64,000 nt of DNA from Woeseiaceae bacterium. Lineage in GTDB: Bacteria > Pseudomonadota > Gammaproteobacteria > Steroidobacterales > Woeseiaceae. The notes under the pieces were generated by a model that worked only from the letters and a program-made list of their open reading frames with translations, made no database searches and was not told the DNA's origin. A program made the translations under genes and the position numbers. Positions within the stretch are counted from its first letter, which is position 1. The number at the start of each line of letters is the position of its first letter. The DNA lies in the NCBI GenBank assembly GCA_021773095.1, contig JAJFKR010000015.1, forward strand, positions 1-64,000. Reading direction: 5' to 3'. Below, piece by piece: positions 17,999 to 27,296 of the stretch.

Positions 17999-19146
17999 CA
18001 GTTCCACCGAACGCGGGGCATTATTCGCCTAGTCACAATTCGTTCCTTATTTGAGATGACCCGTTCAAGCATTGCAGCAATTACATCATCGGTCATATAG
18101 GTGGGTTCGAGGCCTAGGTCGATGAGCCCGGAGTGCACCGGATTATAGTAGTGCTCTTCCTTTTCTTTTCGAGGATTCTGTATCGGCTGGATCGAAACAT
18201 CCAGTCCAATACTATCTCCAACGGCCTTGATTCGATCAGCGACTTCGTTTACACAAAACGTCTCTGTCAGCTGGTTAAATATCCGTAATTCCCCAGCATC
18301 AGCTGGATTTTCAGTCGCGAGCCGGACACATTGCAACGTGTCACGCAAGTTCAAGTAGCCGCGAGTTTGGCCACCCTGTCCATAGACGGTAAGAGGGATC
18401 CCTGCTACAGCTTGTACAAGAAATCGATTTACAAGCGTTCCGAAAATATCGTCGTAATGAAAGTTTGGACATAACTTCTCATCCAGATCCGCTCCCTCTG
18501 TTGATATTCCGTAAACGGGTCCCTGCATCAAGTCAGTCACTCTTATCCCATAAGTTCTCACGTAGAACCAAAGCAAATCTGTATCGAGTACTTTGGTCGT
18601 ATGATAGAGCGAGCCCGCGGCGCGGGGATACAAAAACCTATCCTTCCGACCCTTATGCTCGATATCGATCCAGCCTTCCTCAATATCGATGTCCGGAGTG
18701 CCGTACTCCCCCATCGTTCCAAGTTTCACGATCTGGCAGTCCGGAGCCAGCTCTTTCACCGCCCAAATACAATTAAATGTGACGTCCAAATTATTTTGAA
18801 ATGTCTCTCGCGCCTCTGAGAATCCGCGCATCGAGTACGGGGCAGACGGCTGTTCGGCGTAATGCACTATCGTGTCAGGCATGAAAGCCCGAACAATCCC
18901 GAATATTATGTCGGAGTCTGAGAGGTCACCAATTCGGACGTCTATTTCGTGCCCGCTTACTCCCTTAAATATTTGTGCGCGCTCTGAAAGGCTCGGCGCG
19001 ACCATTAGCGCATCACTGTCAGTCGCTTCTGCGATTCGTCGGCGAAGGTAATTATCAACTACAACCACATCATGCCCAGCTGAAGAAAGGTCCATTGCGG
19101 TAGGCCAGCCAAGGTAACCATCACCTCCAAGTATCAAGACACGCAT
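17998..19146 (-). CDS. UDP-sulfoquinovose synthase-like protein (SQD1/SqdB family)
   Basis: A 382-aa SDR enzyme closely following SQD1, which makes UDP-sulfoquinovose from UDP-glucose and sulfite. The N-terminus ILGGDGYLGWPTAMDLS is the SQD1 signature. The catalytic Thr is in KLGTMGEYGTPDIDIEEG, the Tyr-x3-Lys in SLYHTTKVLD. VTDLMQGPVYGI, VYGQGGQTRGYLNLRDTLQCV and EEHYYNPVHSGL also match. No sulfoquinovosyl-diacylglycerol synthase is nearby, so it probably feeds the polysaccharide. A different modification of a related nucleotide sugar is possible. Confidence 0.85.
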   Translation of the reverse strand: MRVLILGGDGYLGWPTAMDLSSAGHDVVVVDNYLRRRIAEATDSDALMVAPSLSERAQIFKGVSGHEIDVRIGDLSDSDIIFGIVRAFMPDTIVHYAEQPSAPYSMRGFSEARETFQNNLDVTFNCIWAVKELAPDCQIVKLGTMGEYGTPDIDIEEGWIDIEHKGRKDRFLYPRAAGSLYHTTKVLDTDLLWFYVRTYGIRVTDLMQGPVYGISTEGADLDEKLCPNFHYDDIFGTLVNRFLVQAVAGIPLTVYGQGGQTRGYLNLRDTLQCVRLATENPADAGELRIFNQLTETFCVNEVADRIKAVGDSIGLDVSIQPIQNPRKEKEEHYYNPVHSGLIDLGLEPTYMTDDVIAAMLERVISNKERIVTRRIMPRVRWN

Positions 19147-19162
19147 GCAATTCTCCGTTTGG

Positions 19163-20149
19163 CTACCTATTCGAACGATTCAAGAAATACCGAATTGTGT
19201 CTCTGAGTCCGTCCTCAAGTGAAATTTTCGATGTCCAACCCAATTGATTCTTCGCTTTCGTTGTATCCGAGAAATTTCGAGCAACGTCGCCTTGGCGGTG
19301 CGAGCCGTGAACAACCTTTGGCTCTTCCATCCCCTCTTTTCTCATCGCTATCAATAACACGTCGGTCAAGTGTGACACGGTAGTTTCCTTGGCCGAAGCG
19401 ATTTGAAACGTCTCGCCTCCTATGTTGGCCGTCTCAGCCGCACAACGAATAGCCTGAACAAGATCGGTAATATGGACAAAATCACGAGTTTGGGCGCCGT
19501 TCCCATATATTTCTAACACTTCTCCAGCCATCGCCAGTTTTATGAATTTGGCAACCACCGAATCTTTACGCCCGGATCCTTCCCCATATACGTTTCCAAA
19601 TCTGAGGGTCACCGTGTCAATTCCAAAGCAATGAAAGTAGGCCGAACAGTAGCCTTCCCCAGCCAATTTCGAAGCTCCGTACGGCGAAGCTGGATGCGGT
19701 GCGAGCTCTTCGTGCAATGGCGGAATTTGTACGCCCAGAGGCGCTCCGGAGGACGCAAAAACGAATCGGGGGACATTGGCTTTTCGACATGCCTCAAGCA
19801 TGTTAACAATTCCAATGATATTTGTTCTGCAATCGGCCATTGGATCCTCCACCGATTGCGGAACACCCGTATTCGCAGCAAGATGAACAACAACATCTGC
19901 CCCAACCACCGCCCGGTTAGCGGCGCATTCGTCGAGGATATCTCCTTCTTGTAGGGAGAGCCCCTCTTGCCAAATGCTCGAGTCGTCACCAACATTGATT
20001 TCAGAGAATGCACCTACGGTCGCAAGGTCTGAGCGCTTCCCCGTAGAAAGATTGTCAAACACACGAACAGCGTGCCCTTGTTCACCCAACAAGCGAGCAG
20101 CGAATGATCGGCCTACAAAGCCGCAACCACCGGTTATAAGCCATTTCAT
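19163..20149 (-). CDS. NAD-dependent UDP-hexose 4-epimerase (GalE/WbpP-like)
   Basis: A 328-aa extended SDR. It begins WLITGGCGFVGRSFAARLL, has HLAANTGVPQSVEDP, FASSGAPLG, SPYGASKLAGEGY (Tyr-x3-Lys) and LRFGNVYGEGSGRKDSVVAKF. GNGAQTRDFVHITDLV is typical of epimerases. It probably inverts C4 of a UDP-hexose or UDP-N-acetylhexosamine. It lies 16 bases upstream of the SQD1-like gene in the same unit and 65 bases downstream of wzc. Confidence 0.87.
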   Translation of the reverse strand: MKWLITGGCGFVGRSFAARLLGEQGHAVRVFDNLSTGKRSDLATVGAFSEINVGDDSSIWQEGLSLQEGDILDECAANRAVVGADVVVHLAANTGVPQSVEDPMADCRTNIIGIVNMLEACRKANVPRFVFASSGAPLGVQIPPLHEELAPHPASPYGASKLAGEGYCSAYFHCFGIDTVTLRFGNVYGEGSGRKDSVVAKFIKLAMAGEVLEIYGNGAQTRDFVHITDLVQAIRCAAETANIGGETFQIASAKETTVSHLTDVLLIAMRKEGMEEPKVVHGSHRQGDVARNFSDTTKAKNQLGWTSKISLEDGLRDTIRYFLNRSNR

Positions 20150-20214
20150 AAACAGGGCTCCATCATGTAGATCAATTTGGGTGGTAGCAGCTTATGTGCT
20201 GTTCCAATACTCGG

Positions 20215-22413
20215 CTAAGTCTTGGCATAGGAATACTGGTAGTTGTACTTTCCCGCACCTTGCTGTCTACCTTGAGTTTCTAAATCGTTAATTATCACCC
20301 CCCTGAGATTTACATCGGCCTGTCTCAGTCTCTGTGCGGAGAGCTCAATTTCTCGCATTGGGTGTCGACTAGCATTCAATACCATCAGGCAAGCGCCGGC
20401 TAGCTGACCAATTATCGTTGCGTCAGTAACTGCGAGAATTGGTGGGGAGTCTATGATGATGTGGTCAAACCTCGAAGTAAGAACACTCAAACAGTTATTA
20501 AACCGTTTGTGTAAGAGCAGCTCTGATGGGTTCGGCGGAATGTAACCGGTCGGAATAAGCGTGAGTCCCGGGATGGTGGTTGCATACAGTACCTTTCCAA
20601 TCGGAACTTCACCACTGATGAAGTCAGATAGCCCGACCCGTCGCTCCAGCCCTAAATACTGGTGCAAGTGGCCTCTGCGCATGTCCCCATCTATTACCAG
20701 GACTTTCTTACCAGTGCTAGCCATGATTGCCGCAAGATTTACACTAACAAACGACTTGCCAACAGATGGACTAGGACCCGCAATCATGATGCAATTATTC
20801 TTCACATCCATCATGCCAAAGTGCAACGCGGTTCTTAGGTTTCGTAAGCTCTCGATTGCCATATCGTCTGGATTTTCAACAGCGAGTATCCCACCTATCG
20901 CTTTGTTAGATTTTAGATTTGCAGAAATCCGATCCTGATTCTTGCTATGCAAGATAGTTGCATAAACTGGAACGTTAATTTGTTTTTCGATCAACTCCGG
21001 ATCGTCGACGCCACTTTGCAATGCTTTCCTCAAAAATGCTGCAACAACACCTACGAATCCACCAAGCAAAATTGACCATACAAGAATAACTATTTTCTTC
21101 GGCTTAACAGATTCGTAAGGCGTTACCGCGTAATCTACTACGCGCACATTTCCGACCGTGCCAGCCTTGACCACTCGAAGCTCCTGCGCAGTATTCAGAA
21201 GCGACGTATAGAGAACAGTATTTACCTCTGTGTCCCGAACTAATCTCAACACCTCCTGTTGTGTGTTTGGAAGCTCACGAACTTGTTCGTTGAGTTCGCT
21301 CAACTCGCCGTTCCATCGTTCTATCTGCGCATCCAATGCTATAACCATCGGGTGCGCAGACGTGAACCCTTGCATAACCTTGTCACGTTCTTGTTGCAAA
21401 CCGTTCAACTGACTTTCAATCGCGACGATTGTTTCGAGAATGGCCTGTGTCTCTAGCGGCAAATCAACTGAGCCTTTCTCGAGACGATACGCATTCAATG
21501 CGACTTCAGCTATCTCCATTTCTCGCTTGACGACGGGGAGTTGCTCGTCGAGAAAGGCGAGGGTCTTTTGTGCTTCGGCTGACTTCTGGTCAACATTTTG
21601 ACGAACGTAGACGTTCGCGATTTCGTTAACTTTCTGACGGACGTCTTCTGGGTTTTTACCTTGCAGGCTGATTGCCAGAATGCCGGAGCCCTTTCCCTTC
21701 TCGCTGATGCCCAGTAATGCTTGCAGGTCTTCAATCGTTTCCAGTTTGGACTGTCGCGCTACGTGGAATTCGTCGCCTTCATCGGCCTGAAGTTTGGCAA
21801 CGAAGATGGATAGTGGTTCACCCAATGCGATTGTCTGGTTTAGTACGCCTACTTTGCCGGTTAGTAGGTGGTTGTTTTCTGGGTCCTGGAGTTCGAAGTT
21901 GTTGGTTGGGCCAGCGATTAGGGTTAGTTGTTGACCGATTAGTGGGGTCGGCAGGTTTAGGGTGTCGACTTGAATCTGTTGTCGCGCGCAGGGCGCGCTC
22001 CTACGAGTGTCACCGCATGCGCGACGGGCCAGGGCTGCGCCGAAGATTGGGAAGTGGTTTGGTTCGGTGGTGATGTCCAGGTTCAGGTTGTCGACTACTT
22101 CGCCCAGTACCAGGCGGGAGCGGAGGATTTCGATTTCTGCGGTGGTTGATGTGTCGCCTTCGAAGAGGGTGTTGATGTCGAGATCACCGAGACCGGATTT
22201 TTTTTCTTCAACCTGGATGAGTGCGTCCGCTTTGTAGATGGGCGTGGCAACGAATGTGTAGGTCAGGCCGAGAAGAACTGCAAGAAACGTAATTGCCAGG
22301 ATCAACCAGCGATTCTCGATCAATACGCCAACTAAATCGCCAAGATCAATCTCATCATCATAGACTTCGGGTGCCGGCGCGTAGGTTCTTACATCATGCG
22401 GAGCCGAAGTCAT
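20215..22413 (-). CDS. wzc: Polysaccharide co-polymerase and tyrosine autokinase (Wzc)
   Basis: An inner-membrane PCP-2a protein of 732 aa that controls chain length and export by cycling autophosphorylation. N-terminal Wzz domain with a first membrane helix (ENRWLILAITFLAVLLGLTY, residues about 32-51), a periplasmic coiled-coil region, a second helix (VILVWSILLGGFVGVVAAFL), then the BY-kinase: Walker A GPSPSVGKSF, Walker A' VLVIDGDMRRGHLHQ, IIDSPPILAVTDA, and a C-terminal tyrosine cluster YNYQYSY. Residues about 136-145 (RRSAPCARQ) are translated from a REP. Start and wza stop overlap as TGATG. Confidence 0.95.
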   Translation of the reverse strand: MTSAPHDVRTYAPAPEVYDDEIDLGDLVGVLIENRWLILAITFLAVLLGLTYTFVATPIYKADALIQVEEKKSGLGDLDINTLFEGDTSTTAEIEILRSRLVLGEVVDNLNLDITTEPNHFPIFGAALARRACGDTRRSAPCARQQIQVDTLNLPTPLIGQQLTLIAGPTNNFELQDPENNHLLTGKVGVLNQTIALGEPLSIFVAKLQADEGDEFHVARQSKLETIEDLQALLGISEKGKGSGILAISLQGKNPEDVRQKVNEIANVYVRQNVDQKSAEAQKTLAFLDEQLPVVKREMEIAEVALNAYRLEKGSVDLPLETQAILETIVAIESQLNGLQQERDKVMQGFTSAHPMVIALDAQIERWNGELSELNEQVRELPNTQQEVLRLVRDTEVNTVLYTSLLNTAQELRVVKAGTVGNVRVVDYAVTPYESVKPKKIVILVWSILLGGFVGVVAAFLRKALQSGVDDPELIEKQINVPVYATILHSKNQDRISANLKSNKAIGGILAVENPDDMAIESLRNLRTALHFGMMDVKNNCIMIAGPSPSVGKSFVSVNLAAIMASTGKKVLVIDGDMRRGHLHQYLGLERRVGLSDFISGEVPIGKVLYATTIPGLTLIPTGYIPPNPSELLLHKRFNNCLSVLTSRFDHIIIDSPPILAVTDATIIGQLAGACLMVLNASRHPMREIELSAQRLRQADVNLRGVIINDLETQGRQQGAGKYNYQYSYAKT
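21981..22004. repeat. REP unit translated in frame inside wzc
   Basis: A canonical REP with its GTAG head on the minus strand lies wholly inside the coding region and keeps the frame, adding RRSAPCARQ to the periplasmic part of Wzc. A partial GCATGCGCGAC arm follows at about 22014. Confidence 0.85.
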
Positions 22414-23492
22414 CAGTTCGTACCCAACCCGTCAGCAATCCCGATGATGCTAATCGACGGCAACAACTGGCTGATCACACGATTCCATTTCGAGACACCG
22501 GCCGCATCGACAAAGACGACGTCCTGAGCCTTCATTTCGAACCGCTCACCGAGAATCAGGCCCGAGGCATAGCGTGCATCGAGGTGGAAGATTTCCGGCT
22601 TGTCTTTGTCCGTTCCACGAATGACGTAGATAGCACCCGAATTCGCCGAGAGTTGATTCACTCCACCGACCTCGCCAAGCGCTCCCGCGAGAGACAGCTC
22701 ACTATTAACGATATCTACCGAACCCGGTGTCTTAACCTCGCCCATGACAAAGACTTTTTGCTGGCTTCTATCAAGCACGTTCACAATATCGCCGTGTTTC
22801 AGCATCAAATTCTGACTCGCATCCGCAAAGTCGTACAAAGCTTTTAGATCGATCTCGTGGACGATGCCATCACGTGAAACGTTCACGCCGCTCTTGTGAG
22901 CCATGGGTGTGAGCCCGCCCGACAGGCTAATCGCATCTGCGATGGTTAGCGGCACATCATCGAGCGGCAACACACCAGGCTTGTTCACTTCACCCACAAC
23001 ATAAACTCGCTTGCTTCGATAGGCGACAACACGCACGTCGAGCTGTGGATCGTTGATGTAGGTACTTAACTTTTCCGTCAGTACATCTCGTAGCGCCGCG
23101 ATGTTCATACCTGTGGCTTTGATGAGCCCGACGTAAGGATAAAACAGATAGCCGTCATCACCGATTTGTTGGCCGGATGATGCCGGGTCACGAAACGAAC
23201 CGGCCGGAATGGTAAGTTCGGGGTGGTCCCAAACGGTAATCTGCAACACGTCGCCAGGGCCGATTAGATATTGCGTCGTCTGCACAGCAAACTCTTCGGC
23301 AACTTCACGCACCTGAGTCTGATGTGCGGCTTCCAGGCTATTCAGAAGATCCATGGTGATGGGCGTAACTCTTACAACCTGCCCGCCTGAAATCTTTGCA
23401 GGCTCGTCCATTTTCATACCGGGTGCCATGCCGCAGCCACCCAGCAGTACCACCGACAGGACGATTGCTGTTTTCCCCCAAGCTTTTTTCAT
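22413..23492 (-). CDS. wza: Outer-membrane polysaccharide export lipoprotein (Wza)
   Basis: A 359-aa secretin-like export channel. A lipoprotein signal ends in LLGGC (Cys at about residue 20). A poly_export domain follows (YLIGPGDVLQITVWDHPELT), with two SLBB domains (VYVVGEVNKPGVLPL and VFVMGEVKTPGSVDI) and the GDIVNVLDR-type strand. The C-terminal WNRVISQLLPSISIIGIADGL would be the membrane-spanning helix. It lies 8 bases downstream of wzb and overlaps wzc by one base, matching the classic wza-wzb-wzc set in a changed order. Confidence 0.95.
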   Translation of the reverse strand: MKKAWGKTAIVLSVVLLGGCGMAPGMKMDEPAKISGGQVVRVTPITMDLLNSLEAAHQTQVREVAEEFAVQTTQYLIGPGDVLQITVWDHPELTIPAGSFRDPASSGQQIGDDGYLFYPYVGLIKATGMNIAALRDVLTEKLSTYINDPQLDVRVVAYRSKRVYVVGEVNKPGVLPLDDVPLTIADAISLSGGLTPMAHKSGVNVSRDGIVHEIDLKALYDFADASQNLMLKHGDIVNVLDRSQQKVFVMGEVKTPGSVDIVNSELSLAGALGEVGGVNQLSANSGAIYVIRGTDKDKPEIFHLDARYASGLILGERFEMKAQDVVFVDAAGVSKWNRVISQLLPSISIIGIADGLGTN

Positions 23493-23500
23493 TCTTCTGA

Positions 23501-23941
23501 TTACGTCCTTATCCTTTCAACCCAGGAGGCAACACCCTCCTGAATTTCTTCCAATGCATCCTGAAACGCAGCCTTTGGCTGTCGGTATGGATCATCGATG
23601 TCTCTGTCCTGCCACTCGCCGAGCCGATAAACCTTGCCGCGGGCTGTTGCATCCGCATCGTCTATCGCTCGTTTGTGTCCTGCTTCCATGACGAGCACTA
23701 GGTCTGCATCTCTCACCATGTCCGGATGAATCTGCCTTGCCCGGTGCCCGCTGATATCTTCACCCAACTCATCCATCAGTTCGAGCGAAAACTCAGCCGC
23801 GGGATAGCCGACGAGCGCACCCAAACCTGCTGATTCAACCGTGTATTCGTCTTGTCCGCCCAAGGCACTTTTTAGCAACCCTTCTGCCATTGGGCTGCGG
23901 CAAATATTGCCCACGCAAACCACGAGAATGCGTTTAATCAT
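23501..23941 (-). CDS. wzb: Low-molecular-weight protein tyrosine phosphatase (Wzb)
   Basis: A 146-aa cytoplasmic phosphatase. The catalytic P-loop CVGNICRSP (C-x5-R-S) is at residues 9-17, and the general acid is in DIDDPYRQP. MEAGHK matches the loop before it. Its partner is the Wzc kinase encoded two genes downstream; dephosphorylation of the Wzc tyrosine tail allows polymer assembly. Confidence 0.95.
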   Translation of the reverse strand: MIKRILVVCVGNICRSPMAEGLLKSALGGQDEYTVESAGLGALVGYPAAEFSLELMDELGEDISGHRARQIHPDMVRDADLVLVMEAGHKRAIDDADATARGKVYRLGEWQDRDIDDPYRQPKAAFQDALEEIQEGVASWVERIRT

Positions 23942-24085
23942 GATTTTCGCGTGGATTGAACATAATAATGCCTAAGTTATTGATTCTTGTCTATATACGG
24001 TTTGGCCACAGCTGTTTGGGGGGCTGGGCGCCGGGTTGGTGGTGGCGGTATCTGGGATTTGGGGGCCATTTGTGTGTTGGTGGTG

Positions 24086-24110
24086 GTCGCGGCCTTGGGG
24101 CCGCTCCTAC
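24086..24110. repeat. REP unit, GGCC-arm class
   Basis: It shares the GTAGGAGC head (minus strand) and GTCGC tail of the main class but has GGCC arms. It lies between wzb and rmlD. Confidence 0.7.
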
Positions 24111-24169
24111 GGGTGGATTCTACATAAACATTTGTGTTGCGACGAGGGTCAATGATGATGTTGACCTCG

Positions 24170-25039
24170 CTATCCAGGGCTCGCTCTTTTTAGCATTTCA
24201 CAAAGATTATTGCGCCACGGTTCCGGTTTCAGGCCGAGCGCGGCCTGCGTTGAGGAACAATCCAATACGCTATAACGCGGCCGCCTGGTAGCAGTCGGAT
24301 AATCTTTCGTTTCGACCGCTCGAATTGGGATTTTCCTGCTTATCAAGCCAAGTGCCAACGCCTCCTGTTGAATAGCGACCGCAAACTCCAGCCAGCTGGT
24401 TTGCCCGCCGTCAGTCCAGTGAAAAATGCCGCTATGTGCCGGGGAGTCGACAAAAGCCCAGATGGCAGCAGCTAACGAGGCCGCCCAGGTTGGGGTCCCG
24501 AACTGGTCGCTCACAACTTGAATTTCATCCCGGTCATTCATCAATCGCAGCATTGTTTTGACAAAGTTGCTACCCGTCTTGCTGTACAGCCATGCCGTGC
24601 GTATTACAACGGCCGCACCCGGGGACTCCTCAAGTACCGCCAGTTCCCCGTCACGCTTTGTGCGCCCATAGACACCTAACGGATTGGTCATCGAGCCGAC
24701 TTCGTACGGCGTTGACCTTGTGCCATCAAACACGTAGTCGGTCGAAATATGGATCAACCGGGCGGCAACACCCCGCGCAGCGACGGCAATGTTTCGTGCG
24801 CCCTCGACATTAACAGCGGTCGCTCCTTGCACGTCCGCCTCAGCCTTGTCGACCGCGGTATAGGCCGCTGCATTAACGATGACATCCGGCCTCGCTTTAC
24901 GACAACACTCGAGCACTTTATGCGCATCGGTAATGTCCAGAATCGGAAGATCGAGGCCGATAAATTCGACATTTTCCGGTACTGAGCCGGCCAACTCGAC
25001 GCCAAGCTGCCCATCGCACCCAAGGACCAGAACTTTCAT
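24170..25039 (-). CDS. rmlD: dTDP-4-dehydrorhamnose reductase
   Basis: It performs the last step to dTDP-L-rhamnose, reducing dTDP-4-keto-rhamnose with NAD(P)H. From ATG 25039 it has 289 aa; this start overlaps the rmlC stop as ATGA, so the 19-codon extension is rejected. Motifs: VLGCDGQLGVEL, NAAAYTAVDKAE, STDYVFDG, YGRTKRDGE (Tyr-x3-Lys) and RTAWLYS. rmlA and rmlB, needed for the same pathway, are absent from the window. Confidence 0.95.
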   Translation of the reverse strand: MKVLVLGCDGQLGVELAGSVPENVEFIGLDLPILDITDAHKVLECCRKARPDVIVNAAAYTAVDKAEADVQGATAVNVEGARNIAVAARGVAARLIHISTDYVFDGTRSTPYEVGSMTNPLGVYGRTKRDGELAVLEESPGAAVVIRTAWLYSKTGSNFVKTMLRLMNDRDEIQVVSDQFGTPTWAASLAAAIWAFVDSPAHSGIFHWTDGGQTSWLEFAVAIQQEALALGLISRKIPIRAVETKDYPTATRRPRYSVLDCSSTQAALGLKPEPWRNNLCEMLKRASPG

Positions 25040-25584
25040 GCGTAGGTTTCGGCGTTCTGAAGAGTCGGTGCTGTTGCATCTTTCGACGACAAACACGGTT
25101 GTTCACCGGGCGATAACGGCCATTCAATACCGATCTCAGAATCATCCCAACGAATCGCCCTCTCGAACTCGGGCACGTAATAATCCGTACACTTGTACTC
25201 AATGTCTGCGACATCGCTGAGCACCAGGAATCCGTGTGCAAATCCTGCGGGTATCCACAATTGATGCTTGTTTTGATCGGACAATATCTGTCCTGTCCAG
25301 CGACCAAAATTGGGTGATGACCGACGCATATCAACCGCAACATCAAACACCTCGCCAGAAATGACTCTCACCATCTTTCCTTGCGGGTTCTTTATCTGAT
25401 AGTGCAAGCCACGCAAAGTGCCTTTGGATGAACGGCTTGTATTGTCCTGCACAAAATCTGCATCAATGCCGGCGTCGCCAAATTTTCTTGCTTGCCACGT
25501 CTCCATGAAAAACCCTCGTTCATCGACATGAACGACGGGATCAATCCTCATGACCTCCGGAAGGCTGGTTTCGACAAATTTCAT
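25036..25584 (-). CDS. rmlC: dTDP-4-dehydrorhamnose 3,5-epimerase
   Basis: A cupin enzyme of 182 aa from ATG 25584, which overlaps the wzi stop as ATGA. It epimerises C3 and C5 of dTDP-4-keto-6-deoxyglucose. Motifs: HVDERGFFMETW, VQDNTSRSSKGTLRGLHYQ with the catalytic His, VFDVAVDMRRSSPNFG and WIPAGFAHGFLVLSD. It is immediately upstream of rmlD. Confidence 0.96.
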   Translation of the reverse strand: MKFVETSLPEVMRIDPVVHVDERGFFMETWQARKFGDAGIDADFVQDNTSRSSKGTLRGLHYQIKNPQGKMVRVISGEVFDVAVDMRRSSPNFGRWTGQILSDQNKHQLWIPAGFAHGFLVLSDVADIEYKCTDYYVPEFERAIRWDDSEIGIEWPLSPGEQPCLSSKDATAPTLQNAETYA

Positions 25585-27050
25585 TGTGACGTCCATCGGA
25601 TGAAGCCAGCGACATCAGAGTCTGTCACTTCATCTTCAAGCCAGCCGTAGCCGAGGCCGACGTGAAATCGCCCATATCGCGTGTGGCGCTCATGCGAAAT
25701 TTGCAGATCGACCAGTTCCTGTGGGGTCGGTGTCAACGTATGCCGTGGATTCGGCGCACCTATTCGATTTATTTCCATGTACCGCAACGAGATATTCCAT
25801 GAATGACCCGCAGACTGTACCAATGTTGAGCCCATTGAGAAGGACAAGGTGTCACCGTCGCCTGAAAATCCCAGCGCACGCCCGCCGTAGCGATAGCCGG
25901 TTTGGAAGATAGAGTGTTCGTAGGCAGAATTTGAAACCGCCGAGCCTTCGCCCAACGCCCCAAGGTGGGTACTCGAATTCACGAATTCGAAATGCGTTCG
26001 GTGCGCTACGCCTCCAACGCTACCCCAATATTCCACGCCGACCTGTTGCAACCAAAGACGAAGTTGAGCCCCGGTCTTCCGGGTATCTTCAGCAATCCAC
26101 TGCATGTAGAGCGCCAGGGGTATCTGCCGAGGCAGTGTCCAGCGAATATCGAATCCACCGAGTTGATTACCCGGCTCATCGTCCGGGTCAACGTTTGCAC
26201 CTCGATTATCGTTGCCGTTTAACAATCTGAGAAACGTCTGTAGATCGCAGCGGCGGCCGTCCCCACACCACTGTGCCGTACGTGAAATCCCTATCTCAAG
26301 TCCTCGTGTCGGGCGAAAGCTGCCGCGCATACCAAACAGCCAGCCATCATTTATCACCCGCTCGTCATCGAGAACGTTCATGAAACTCGTGAACGTCCAG
26401 GGACCCATCCAGCTGAGCCATTTCGACCGGTAGGGTTTGCTGATCACTCTTTGAACGGCAACTCCCGGCATTGGCCTCGCGTTCGTTGATAAAATCAAGC
26501 TACCGTCCCGGCCTGGTCCCCACCAGCGCTCCTGCCAGCCGGCCGTCACCATCCAGTTTCCCAACGCAACGCCGACGTAGGTTCCGTCAGGTCTGATTTC
26601 ATCGTCATCGAAAGGGTTCGCGACGTACGAGGCAGAAAGATTTACGGTAAAGCGCTCGCCGAGCCAGCTTAGCTCTGCTCGAACCTCGCCCTCATCGCGT
26701 GGTGTATTTTCAAAAGTACGAATTATTCTGGGATTGTCGGCGCCCGAAAATCCGATTCGGACGCGAGCGGTGTTTGTCTCCAGTCTGAGACGATCTGTCA
26801 CTCGCTGGTAAGCAGACTTTGCCGGTCCGCCAAGTGATCGGGAATCGACATCACTGAGTGCCAGCTGAAGGTCGCCTGTTGCAACTGGCCAGGCAGTCAA
26901 CGGGATGTTGGTTATGCCGCTGTCGTTTAAGAGCTGTAAATCAGACCTAAGCTGCATATCGCCCGGCGGAAGAACCGGGTTCGCCCAGGCATTCGTTAAG
27001 ACGGTACAGCCCAGAACAAATCCGAGCCATATGTGGGCGTGAAAAATCAT
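25581..27050 (-). CDS. wzi: Capsule assembly outer-membrane protein, Wzi family (copy 1)
   Basis: In E. coli K30, Wzi is an 18-strand barrel that binds capsule at the cell surface. The protein has about 489 aa from the ATG at 27050, with a signal peptide ending near NAWA. Repeating aromatic beta strands run to the C-terminus. The family stretch WWGPGRDGSLILSTNARP is clear, and RTAQWCGDGR is shared with the second copy at 35665-37146. It is the first gene of the capsule unit. A REP ends only 10 bases upstream of its ATG and I see no good Shine-Dalgarno site. Confidence 0.87.
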   Translation of the reverse strand: MIFHAHIWLGFVLGCTVLTNAWANPVLPPGDMQLRSDLQLLNDSGITNIPLTAWPVATGDLQLALSDVDSRSLGGPAKSAYQRVTDRLRLETNTARVRIGFSGADNPRIIRTFENTPRDEGEVRAELSWLGERFTVNLSASYVANPFDDDEIRPDGTYVGVALGNWMVTAGWQERWWGPGRDGSLILSTNARPMPGVAVQRVISKPYRSKWLSWMGPWTFTSFMNVLDDERVINDGWLFGMRGSFRPTRGLEIGISRTAQWCGDGRRCDLQTFLRLLNGNDNRGANVDPDDEPGNQLGGFDIRWTLPRQIPLALYMQWIAEDTRKTGAQLRLWLQQVGVEYWGSVGGVAHRTHFEFVNSSTHLGALGEGSAVSNSAYEHSIFQTGYRYGGRALGFSGDGDTLSFSMGSTLVQSAGHSWNISLRYMEINRIGAPNPRHTLTPTPQELVDLQISHERHTRYGRFHVGLGYGWLEDEVTDSDVAGFIRWTSQ

Positions 27051-27059
27051 GGGTGGATT

Positions 27060-27083
27060 GTCGCCCGCATGGCGGGCTCCTAC
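27060..27083. repeat. REP unit, CCCGC-arm class, before wzi copy 1
   Basis: GTAGGAGCCCGCC and GCGGGCGAC arms surround an AT loop, read on the minus strand. The 19-base junction with wzi (27052-27070) recurs before the second wzi at 37148-37166. Confidence 0.8.
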
Positions 27084-27296
27084 AAGTGGCGATTGAATCA
27101 AGCGTCAATTTATTGACGCGTTTTTCCTTTAAAAACAACCGTGTAAAAGTCGACAGGTCTTCTGCACCGGTGTACGATTGCACTGGTAAGACAAGGTTGA
27201 GATTCCGCGAAATCGGAAAAACAACAATAAGTCTGTGACAGTGGTAGCTCAAATTTAACGTTCGCCTACGGAGAGGGGGAAACCCCGGGAGAACTT

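Noticed and set aside
27236..27260. JUMPstart/ops-like GTGGTAGCTC before the capsule operon.
   Set aside because: It is on the strand away from the capsule genes and differs from GGCGGTAG at key positions, so RfaH recruitment is not supported.
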